A stretch of DNA of 15,910 bases from Glomus cerebriforme. Taxonomy: Eukaryota; Glomeromycota; Glomeromycetes; Glomerales; Glomeraceae. Under the pieces are notes generated by a model. It saw only the letters and a list, made by a program, of their open reading frames with translations, was not told the DNA's origin and did not search any database. Below, piece by piece: positions 9,341-15,910 of the stretch; positions within the stretch are counted from its first letter, which is position 1, and every line of letters begins with the position of its first letter. The position numbers and the translations under genes were made by a program. Location: NCBI GenBank assembly GCA_003550305.1, contig QKYT01000143.1, positions 85,407-101,316 on the forward strand. The letters run 5' to 3'.

Positions 9341-10309
9341 TCTATTCAATCATTACAATTAATAAACATTTTATATATTATTAATCAGTTATTTTTTATT
9401 GAAATAATTAGATATTTTTAAAATTTTTTAATATTATATGACTTATTATATTACGTGATAAGGTGATTTTCATCCGAAATGAGCGTTAAAATTTTCCTAT
9501 TTTATATATTAAACCAAAAAGTACAAGAATCTCTCTTGCCATATATCTAACAGTACTAATTAAACACTATCCTAAATAAGTGATCATGAGGACTGTAATG
9601 TCTCTTTAATTTATAATTTATATAAGAATTGGAGACTGATTATATTAAAAATTAGGAGACTTTATTATTGTATTTACTATAGTTTTTTTTGGAAATCCTG
9701 AAATTTCAGATTCTTCTATAATAAAGACATGTGATTTATATCTCATATGATTAGGCACGTGATAATATACAAATTTCAAAAACTGAAATTATACTTCCCA
9801 CTAAAAAGAAAATTTGTATTATGAAGAAGGAAATTCAAGTGCTAATCCAATTTTTTTATATTTAATTTTCCCAGATTTTACATTAATTTCTCTGATTCTT
9901 AAATGAATTACTAATTAACATACATAATTTTCTTGTAAATATACAAAATATTCACCAGCTATACTAATTTAGGATTATCAATTAAGCAAAATTCTTGTAA
10001 ATACTGTAATATAAAATGAATTTTATGAAGAAAAAGATTTTAATATAAATACTTTATTACAAGATAAATTTAATAATCAAAATTAAAAAAAAATTATTTT
10101 TTTTACAAAGCTAGTTTTTTAAAAAATTAAATATTAGCATCTTATTATGGACATAATTAGCCAAAATAATTAACTTGGTTGAATTTGATCAGATTCAATC
10201 ATTATTAATTAATGATATCTTTTAAAAAAATGTTTTTTTTAGGCAAAATTTATTTTTATTTTTTTTTTATTTAGTTTTTTAAACTGAAATTATATTTTTT
10301 CATTTTTTT
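9341..10309. other. AT-rich stretch with no supported gene
   Basis: Nearly 1 kb of AT-rich DNA with stops in all frames. Small items only: the palindrome CTGAAATTTCAG at 9698-9709 and a CACGTGAT motif at 9756-9763. I see nothing else I can support. Confidence 0.5.
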
Positions 10310-10660
10310 TTTACATCTAACATTTCTTTTACAAAGTACAAACTGGATTTTAAAATTTAGGTAAGGGAATAGGTGAGTGAATTTTTTCATTATATTCATT
10401 AAAAAAATATAACTAACATTTCTTTTTTTTTGTATGAATATTACAACCAAACTTTTGAATTTGGTAAAAAAGGAATCAGAAAGGAAGGTTTTTTTTATAT
10501 TTTTTTTTTAAGAAATATTACTAATACTTTTTCTCTTTTTATAGGGTTATCAGATTAATATCATAATTGAACTTTTGAATTAGATAAAAAGAAAATTAGG
10601 AAGAGGATTTTTTTGTGATTTTTTTTAAGAAACATTAATAATGTTCTTTTTTGTAGGTAC
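10310..10660 (+). repeat. Degenerate tandem repeat, about 120-bp unit
   Basis: The clearest pair shares AACTTTTGAATT at 10450 and 10570, exactly 120 bp apart, followed by GGTAAAAAAGGAATCAGAAA versus AGATAAAAAGAAAATTAGGA, a T-run, and AAGAAATATTACTAAT versus AAGAAACATTAATAAT. A more diverged earlier unit has AACTGGATTTTAAAATTTAG at 10341. Each unit ends in a pyrimidine tract with TATAG or GTAG, and one has TACTAAT about 15 bases upstream, like a branch point and 3' splice site. No exon could be tied to them. Confidence 0.6.
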
Positions 10661-11599
10661 AATTTTAGTAAATAACCTTTAATTTAATATTTCTGATATA
10701 AGAAAATATGTCTATTAAATTGTATTATATTACAGTTATACTAATTCATTCACTGTACATATTAAACATCTATAAATAATTAAGTAATCTGTAATTAACT
10801 AAGTAACTCATAATAACCTGTAATTAATTATTAAATACATAATTAATTTTAGAATTCAAAATTTAAAATACAATTTTAAATACAACTATATAGATGATAT
10901 CTATATAAGAGAAATTAAGAGAACCTTTAATATTCATAATATATCAAAATCTTTTTATTTTAAATTTTTAATAATTGCTATAGTATCTGAAAAGCATTAG
11001 TGTCTCCTAGATTATTTTTCTAATAAAATTAATATATCATATTATATAAATCTTTTTTATGAGTTAAGTTGTTTGAGCAATCATATTTTAGTCAAATATT
11101 TACTAACTGCTAATATTTTAGAAGTTAACTTACAAATTTTTAGATACAGTGGATGAAAAAATTTTCCAGAAAAATATTTTTATTTATTGTACAACAAATA
11201 AGTATCAGTGGCATATGAAAATTTGCGGATATACCCTTTGTGATGTGAAAAATTAGATATCAAAAGCATATTAGTAACAAATCACATGCTTTCCATCTAT
11301 TAAAATTTAAGTCGCCTAAAAAATCATTCGAAAAAAATAAGTAGCCAATTTTTGACTAATTTTAAAAAGCAGTTCCGTGGTAAATATCCAACCAAATTTA
11401 ATAATTTTTTTTTTTATTTTATTTATTGAATCATAAAGTATACCTGATAAAATTTTCATGTAATATTAATGATAAAATAAAGCTAAATTTCGAAAAACTT
11501 AAAAAATCATGAAATTTTTAATTGATTGAATTTAAAGTATTATAACACGAAATCTTATATTGTTTTAAGAAAATTGGTATCAAATAATAAATAAAATAA
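10661..11599. other. AT-rich stretch with no supported gene
   Basis: Nothing certain here. Around 11200-11260 a short frame reads YQWHMKICGYTLCDVKN before a stop; the Cys spacing is vaguely like a zinc finger, but nothing around it supports a gene. The region could hold unrecognisable upstream parts of the hAT remnant that starts at 11600. Confidence 0.4.
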
Positions 11600-12120
11600 G
11601 CAGCAAAAAAATGTAAAGTAAAATTACTTGAATACTATAATAAAACNAATGACACATTTTTAATTTCTACAATCTTGGATCCAAGATTGAAATTAAAATA
11701 TTATAAAGATCATAATTGGAATGATACATTAATAAATGCTACTTATCAAAAGTAAATATATATTTAATATTTTTATTTTTTTATTTTAATACCTTTTAAT
11801 ATAATGTTATTTTTTTTTAGATTTATTACTATTTACAATAAATTTTATGCTTCTGCTGAACCTGAATTCTTAATACTTCTAAAATTAAAGAATCATTAAT
11901 TATGTCACGTTTATTTAAATGGCGTAATGTAGAATATATTGATAAAATTCAAACAGATCTTTTCTTATCTTTAATGAATGAAAAAACAGATCCATTAGAA
12001 TAGTGAAGAATTAATGAATTACAATTTTCTCATCTACAAAGTTTTTTAATAGGAAAAAATTTAATTACAGATAAACGAAATTGTTTAGCAGGAAAAACAA
12101 TAAGAATTTATTTAATTCAA
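11600..12120 (+). pseudogene. hAT-superfamily transposase, C-terminal remnant (second family)
   Basis: Frame 11600-11751 reads AAKKCKVKLLEYYNK, then FLISTILDPRLKLKYYKDHN and WNDTLINATYQ, the hAT block before the dimerisation domain. A GT-AG intron at 11752-11820 (69 bp, T-run plus TTAG) splits the next Lys codon and leads to ITIYNKFYASAEPE. After a frameshift between about 11855 and 11890 come LIMSRLFKWRNVEYI and MNEKTDPLE, then two consecutive stops (TAG TGA, 12001-12006) where hAT proteins have Trp-Trp. INELQFSHLQS follows, then KNLITDKRNCLAGKTIR; the roughly 25-30 residues normally between them (MARDYL...SAG-type motifs) are deleted. The N-terminal domain and most of the RNase H-like core are absent or unreadable upstream. 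It differs from the minus-strand hAT at 4.5-7.6 kb. Confidence 0.85.
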
Positions 12121-12245
12121 ATCAGATCAGATCAGATCAGATCAGATTTGATTCAGATCAGTTCAAATCAGATATAATTTAATTAAATTCAGATCAGATC
12201 AAATTTAAGTGAAATCTGAAATGATTTGATCTGTTAGGAGCACTA
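12121..12245 (+). repeat. (ATCAG)n subterminal repeat ending in hAT-type TIR TAGGAGCACTA
   Basis: Five perfect ATCAG units (12121-12145) are followed by scattered CAGATCA and AAATCAG words, then TAGGAGCACTA at 12235-12245. That 11-mer is the exact right terminus of the MITE at 13384-13770. Directly following the hAT coding remnant, this is best read as the 3' subterminal region and terminal inverted repeat of that transposon. No matching left terminus (TAGTGCTCCTA) is seen upstream, so the 5' end is lost. A truncated independent MITE is the alternative. Confidence 0.65.
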
Positions 12246-12650
12246 CAGTCATGTATATATGATCATTAAATAAATAAACTGTATTGTAGCATAATCTTTT
12301 TTTTTCACAGATCAGGGGCATTGCTATTGCACTATATTATTATACCTGTGACATGTATATATATCACGCATCAAAGTGAAAAATTAATCTTAAAAATTAG
12401 TGTTTTTAACATGTTTTAAAAAAGGGTTGATCATCTCATGATTTGAGTTGTGAAAAAGTTGCGAGAAAGTGCTAGGAACTGATTAGAAGCTAGGGTGATA
12501 CCTATGATAAGTCATGCCATAAACTAATTTAGCTGAAGATGCTGTAATCGAATAAAAATAAATCTGATATTTTATTATAATATACTTGATATAATCAGTG
12601 AAATTTCTATAAAGTATTAAAAATACTATAATTTGCTATCTTATTGCTTA
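12246..12650. other. AT-rich stretch, no supported gene
   Basis: No open frame of note. AGCTGAAGATGCTGT at 12531-12545 recurs as AGTTGAAGATGCTGT at 12651-12665, exactly 120 bp later with one C/T change; the second copy begins the next coding-like region, so part of that gene may be duplicated here. Confidence 0.4.
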
Positions 12651-12658
12651 AGTTGAAG

Positions 12659-12964
12659 ATGCTGTGCATAAATATGGATTTAGATAGTAAAACCTATTCC
12701 AAGCTAATTAAAGTAAGCTATAGTAATGTAAACTTTATAGAATATAAAAGAATAGTTGATGCAATAAGCCCTTTAATAAAAAGATGTGATCATGAAACAT
12801 CAGAAATGTGGTACTCTCATATTCATAATCCATTTAGAAAAATACTAAAAGAGAACCCAAAAATCCTTTCTAAGAATGAATATATTATAATGTATGAAAA
12901 GTTATATGAAAATAATAGTAAAGTCCATGATTTTCTAACAAATTATATATATTATAGTGTATAG
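12659..12964 (+). CDS. Small hypothetical protein, possibly a gene remnant
   Basis: A 101-residue frame starting at ATG 12659 (a second ATG at 12674 would give 96). I do not recognise the product. Composition is more protein-like than its AT-rich surroundings, with Trp, Cys, His and Pro, and stretches such as SKTYSKLIKVSYSNVNFIEY and MWYSHIHNPFRKILKENP. The segment around TYSKLIK faintly resembles a PPR-type helical repeat; that is a guess. Just upstream another frame (12652-12681) reads VEDAVHKYGF, which would run naturally into DLDSKTYSKLIK after a frameshift. Downstream, another frame continues at 12963. So this may be the longest open piece of a broken or intron-containing gene. No signal peptide or membrane segment is seen. 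Confidence 0.4.
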   Translation: MLCINMDLDSKTYSKLIKVSYSNVNFIEYKRIVDAISPLIKRCDHETSEMWYSHIHNPFRKILKENPKILSKNEYIIMYEKLYENNSKVHDFLTNYIYYSV

Positions 12965-13166
12965 CTCCTTAGTTTTCATACCTGAAAATTCTTATAGTGC
13001 TTGTTGCTATCAAGATAATCATTTTAAGAGCTGTATCAATAGAGATACTATTTCAAGGGAATATGTAAGAAGAAAAGAAATTCTCTAATCTATTGATAGA
13101 AGGAAATTTATAATAAGAAGAGGTAAAAATGAAGCATCTAACTGGAGCTTTTATCCCAATCTACTT
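12963..13166 (+). pseudogene. Coding-like continuation in the next frame, with an internal stop
   Basis: Overlapping the stop of the preceding 101-residue frame, the next frame reads SSLVFIPENSYSACCYQDNH, then FKSCINRDTISREYVRRKEI, then TAA at 13086-13088. The same frame stays open to 13163 (RRKFIIRRGKNEASNWSFYP). The Cys-containing, non-repetitive composition suggests former coding sequence, probably the 3' part of the same gene after a frameshift or an unrecognised intron. No family is recognised. Confidence 0.35.
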
Positions 13167-13383
13167 CACACTTAGAAAAGGATAAATTGGCATCAGTATC
13201 ATATGATCAAATAATATTAAGACAATATTAATAAAATAGGGTAAACAAATTCGTGTTTTATACGAATTGCAAAAAACATCATTTGAAAGAATTTCATGGC
13301 TTCAGACTCACTAAACAATAATAAAAATAATAAATTTAGTTAAAAGTATTTAACGTAAGTAATAATTTAGTTTGTATTATATT

Positions 13384-13770
13384 TAGTGCTCCTACTAGGA
13401 CATGTCAGGTCAGGTTTTGAAGGTATACCTGACCTGATCCAAATGAAAAAAGTCAAAACCCTAAACCCGACCTGAGTATGGTTCAACCCAGATATCCTGG
13501 GTCTAAACCCGAATTTTTAAGGAAAAAAATTGAGCGATCATCATTTTTCAAGCGTTATAAGTTGTAAAAAATAGATTTGGTAGATTTGTAATATTATGAA
13601 GCTTTGTTATCATTCATTTATTATAATTAATTAGTAATTGTTCAATAACTTGGGTCAACCAGGTTGGGTCAAGCGGGTCACCAGGTCATAAAAATTATTA
13701 AACTCGACTCAAATTTTTAGGTCGGGTTGGATCACATAACCGGGTCAGCCCGATACCGATAGGAGCACTA
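13384..13770. mobile_element. 387-bp non-autonomous hAT element (MITE), intact ends
   Basis: The terminal inverted repeats are TAGTGCTCCTA at both ends (11 bp, perfect). It is flanked by perfect 8-bp duplications ATTATATT at 13376-13383 and 13771-13778, the hAT target-site size. Internally it has GACCTG/CAGGTC and GGGTC/GACCC words near both ends, including a perfect 11-bp stem (TCAGGTCAGGT 13405-13415, ACCTGACCTGA 13427-13437). There is no transposase. The termini match exactly the 3' end of the hAT remnant at 11600-12245, which suggests the same or a related transposase moved it. Confidence 0.93.
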
Positions 13771-13827
13771 ATTATATTATCATATTTAGATATTTGACAT
13801 CATAAGTTATTTATTGGCTTAAACAAA

Positions 13828-14235
13828 ATGTGTGCCAGGTTTGTAGCGCAGCTAGCCGATGTGGCGCAACAAAAATTATAAAAAGAATTTTTTTTATATT
13901 AACATATAGCCTTTAAAAGTTACTAAATATACCTAATTTCGGCTGCTTTGCAAGTTACTTAGAGTGCCAAAAGCAATTTTAAATATCATTTTTGACTTAT
14001 TTAACAAAATTTTATTTTCGTCAAATCCATTTTTGGAAATGATCGGTGAAGAGGTAAAATCAATCATTTATATGTAAAGTCAAAAATGGCATTTTAAACC
14101 TTTTTCCAAAGTATAAGTAAACTTGCAGAGCAACAGAAATCACATCTACAGTAAAATTTTAAAAGCCTTATGTTAGAGAAAAAATCTGTTATGTATTTTT
14201 TTGAAAAATTGCTGCGTCACAAACCTGACACACAT
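13828..14235. mobile_element. Fold-back MITE, about 408 bp, arms of about 180 bp
   Basis: The left end ATGTGTGCCAGGTTTGTAGC and, read from the right, ATGTGTGTCAGGTTTGTGAC match closely, both leading into CGCAGC-like sequence. Complementarity continues through most of the element: TTAACATATAGCCTTTAAAA pairs with TAACATAAGGCTTTTAAAA, GCTGCTTTGCAAGTTACTTA with GTTGCTCTGCAAGTTTACTT, and CATTTTTGACTT with its inverse near 14080. There is no coding sequence. Possible flanking duplication TATTTATTGGC (13808-13818) and TATTTATTGCC (14247-14257) lies 9-11 bp outside the recognised ends, so exact termini and superfamily are uncertain. Confidence 0.8.
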
Positions 14236-14474
14236 TCAAGGGGTGCTATTTATTGCCATATTATATAGAAAAATATAGCACAGTATCTGGTATATGCTTA
14301 ATTTTTTTCAAATAATATGTGGCTAAAATTTGATGAATATAAATAATTGGCTAAATTCAAACTATCCAAATTATATTCACAAATTTGATAAATAACATTT
14401 TTAGCTAAAAATATCAATTTCTGGTAATTATTATCAGTTAATTGTTAATTTTTAAATATTTAATTTTAATTTAG

Positions 14475-14740
14475 CTCATACGAAAAATGAAAAACATGAA
14501 AGGAAGTCATATCTCAGCTGGACACTGCAATTGGTAAGTAATAAATGTAAAAACTCAAGAGATATCCTGGAATGAAAGCAATTTAAAAAAGTAAAAGATA
14601 GTTATAATAGATTGTTTAGTAAAAGTACCATGATAGAGAATATTACTAGTTTTACATTTCTATCGCTAGATGATGTTAGCAAAGAAAGATTTAATGATAT
14701 GTATATTTATATCACATCTTATAAAGTAATATATTATTAA
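14475..14740 (+). pseudogene. Coding-like fragments of unknown family
   Basis: A 59-nt segment 14475-14533 lies between TTTAATTTAG and GTAAGT, a good exon shape, and is open in the frame reading KHERKSYLSWTLQL. Farther on, 14588-14740 reads KVKDSYNRLFSKST, then MIENITSFTFLSLDDVSKER, ending at TAA 14738-14740; WNESNLKK precedes it in a different frame. Composition suggests decayed exons, but I recognise no family and cannot place a full gene. Confidence 0.25.
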
Positions 14741-14907
14741 ATCTGAATTATCACATTCTTGAAGTTTTTAAGAAACTGTTGGAATTGCAATTAAAAAAAT
14801 TTAGGATATTTATCAAATTCATTTTGTTATTTAAAAATTAATTTTATTAATTAAAGTTAAAATTAAGATGCAATTGATAAAAACAGTTAAATTAAGTCGA
14901 TTTAACA

Positions 14908-15048
14908 ATGGTCTTATGTGAAGAAGTACTCGATAATTATAGTAAAAATAAATCTACCAATAATAATAAAGATAAAAAAGAGCCATCTGAAGATGAAATA
15001 ATATTTAATGATACAAGTTTTAAAATATATGATAAATTATTTGATTAA
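14908..15048 (+). CDS. Small hypothetical peptide (46 aa) or last exon
   Basis: ATG 14908 to TAA 15046-15048 encodes an acidic, Asn/Lys-rich peptide starting MVLCEEVLDNYSKNKS and ending FKIYDKLFD. No domain is recognised. The non-repetitive acidic segment KKEPSEDEIIFND is unusual for random AT-rich sequence, which is the only argument for coding. An in-frame TAA lies four codons upstream of the ATG. It could equally be the 3' exon of a gene whose earlier part is the fragments at 14475-14740. Confidence 0.25.
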   Translation: MVLCEEVLDNYSKNKSTNNNKDKKEPSEDEIIFNDTSFKIYDKLFD

Positions 15049-15186
15049 TAACAGTAATTATTTTAATTTATTCTATTTCTGAATTAAGTTTTAAGTATAA
15101 TATCATTTGCGATTTCATTACTTTTTGATTTAGACTTCCATTTACAATTTTCTTTAGTTGGAAAAATGATTATGATTATTATTTTT

Positions 15187-15359
15187 GGTGAATTTCACCT
15201 TAATTTTCATAATACATAAATTTAAGAATTTATTTGACAATTATCAGAGGTTAATTTGCAAATAATTCACCAAAGGTGAATTTCACTTTGATTTTCATAA
15301 TGCATTTTTTTATATTTTAAATTTCACCTATTCATATTATCACCTTTTTCAAAAAGGTG
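15187..15359. repeat. Cluster of three GGTGA/TCACC palindromes with a 31-nt direct repeat
   Basis: Palindromes are GGTGAATTTCACC (15187-15199), ATTCACC-AAA-GGTGAAT (15265-15281) and CACCTTTTTCAAAAAGGTG (15341-15359). The first and second also begin a 31-nt direct repeat (15187-15217 and 15275-15305) that differs at three sites, all transitions; each copy continues into ATTTTCATAAT. A single ATTTCACC lies at 15322-15329. The cluster lies about 150-320 bp upstream of the Cys-rich protein gene at 15506. It could be operator-like sites or the remains of a palindromic MITE. Confidence 0.7.
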
Positions 15360-15432
15360 CGATCTTAAAATTTGTGAAACAATTAACAAAAAAAAAATTC
15401 GAATTTCAATTTTGTGTAATATCAAGATCTGA

Positions 15433-15496
15433 CCAATAAAATTTAATACTCTGAACTATAAAAATTTTACAAAAATTATCGCATCATTTATAAAAG
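15433..15496 (+). promoter_or_regulatory. CCAAT box and TATA-like element before the Cys-rich gene
   Basis: CCAAT lies at 15433-15437 and TTTATAAAAG at 15487-15496, 73 and 10 bases upstream of ATG 15506. The TATA-like element is close to the start, so the 5' leader would be very short or the true start further back. Tentative. Confidence 0.3.
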
Positions 15497-15505
15497 TGTG
15501 TAAAG

Positions 15506-15910
15506 ATGTCCATTTCACCAAAAAACTACCAAATTGGAGTTTGTTTTACATGTCAACTATGTATGTATTGTGATGTAGATTTGACATCAAATAATTGTAA
15601 TTGTNATAAAATTATCAAACCAACTAGAAAAAATCATACTGGAAATNTTCCAAACTTTAGAAATTTATCTTATAAACCAACCAAAGTACATGAAAAAATA
15701 AAAAGTACTTTATTATTTAGCAACCAAAAATATGGATATAAGTTGGATATGGAANTGCCACATAATTGTACACTTTGTTCAGCATGTAATAGTCAAATTA
15801 ACAGAGACATTAAAGCAGCTGATAAGGATAGAAAATTCATCACTATTTCTCCCTCTCCTTCACCAACTGATGATATTTCTATTCAATCACCTACACTATC
15901 TATACTATCA
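15506..15910 (+). CDS. Cys-rich protein, N-terminal 135 residues, runs off the window
   Basis: ATG 15506 opens a frame with no stop to the last base, 135 codons; three N bases give unknown residues. It starts MSISPKNYQIGVCFTCQLCM and has an N-terminal Cys cluster, CFTCQLCMYC followed by CNC, and a second CTLCSAC at about residues 91-97, together a likely zinc-binding module. Between them lie KPTRKNHTGN, FRNLSYKPTKV and KYGYKLDME. After it comes a Ser/Pro/Thr-rich linker (ITISPSPSPTDDISIQSP), typical of a disordered region. From memory this resembles a large uncharacterised family in arbuscular mycorrhizal fungi; no function is known to me. No signal peptide or membrane segment is seen. It is the only long gene here without a visible lesion. 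Confidence 0.75.
   Translation, partial: MSISPKNYQIGVCFTCQLCMYCDVDLTSNNCNCXKIIKPTRKNHTGNXPNFRNLSYKPTKVHEKIKSTLLFSNQKYGYKLDMEXPHNCTLCSACNSQINRDIKAADKDRKFITISPSPSPTDDISIQSPTLSILS

Noticed and set aside
13458..13470. CCCTAAACCC resembling telomere repeat
   Set aside because: Only about one and a half units, inside the MITE; no array.

Overview
The window is eukaryotic, very AT-rich (stop-rich in nearly every frame) and repeat-dominated. Compact GT-AG introns, the particular hAT transposase type, and a partial Cys-rich protein of a kind I associate with arbuscular mycorrhizal fungi suggest a Glomeromycotina (Rhizophagus-like) genome. That assignment is inference from sequence style; no marker gene is present. 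Scattered N bases, mostly in one transposase, suggest a multi-copy or polymorphic region.

Layout. 0.24-0.96 kb: a decayed plus-strand gene, probably transposon-associated. 1-2.3 kb: AT-rich sequence with no gene I can support. 2.6-9.08 kb: a large composite. Two diverged copies of one repeat family lie in opposite orientation (2.6-4.0 kb and 7.96-9.08 kb). Each has, from outside inward, an ATCC/GGAT-rich box, a T-rich block with 'CTTGGACTT' modules, and a 30-bp minisatellite. Between them is a minus-strand hAT transposase pseudogene (7591 to 4508) with BED finger, catalytic core and C-terminal dimerisation domain, two in-phase introns, two in-frame stops and one frameshift. A 750-bp non-autonomous hAT-like element sits inside its BED-finger coding region and is flanked by an 8-bp duplication with one mismatch.

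9.08-11.6 kb: AT-rich sequence with a 176-bp-spaced direct repeat and a degenerate 120-bp tandem repeat. 11.6-12.25 kb: the 3' part of a second, plus-strand hAT transposase, one intron, whose conserved Trp-Trp codons both read as stops; it runs into an (ATCAG)n block ending in TAGGAGCACTA. The same 11 bp are the terminal inverted repeat of an intact 387-bp MITE at 13384-13770 with a perfect 8-bp target duplication. 12.65-13.16 kb: a possible small gene or gene remnant of unknown function. 13.83-14.24 kb: a fold-back MITE with arms of roughly 180 bp. 14.47-15.05 kb: short coding-like fragments. 15.19-15.36 kb: three palindromes with GGTGA/TCACC cores. 15.5 kb to the end: the start of a Cys-rich protein gene running off the window, the best candidate for a live gene here.

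Functionally this is a transposon graveyard: two hAT families, their non-autonomous relatives, and fold-back/minisatellite repeats. Stops at conserved Trp codons and transition-biased differences between repeat copies suggest C:G to T:A mutational decay.
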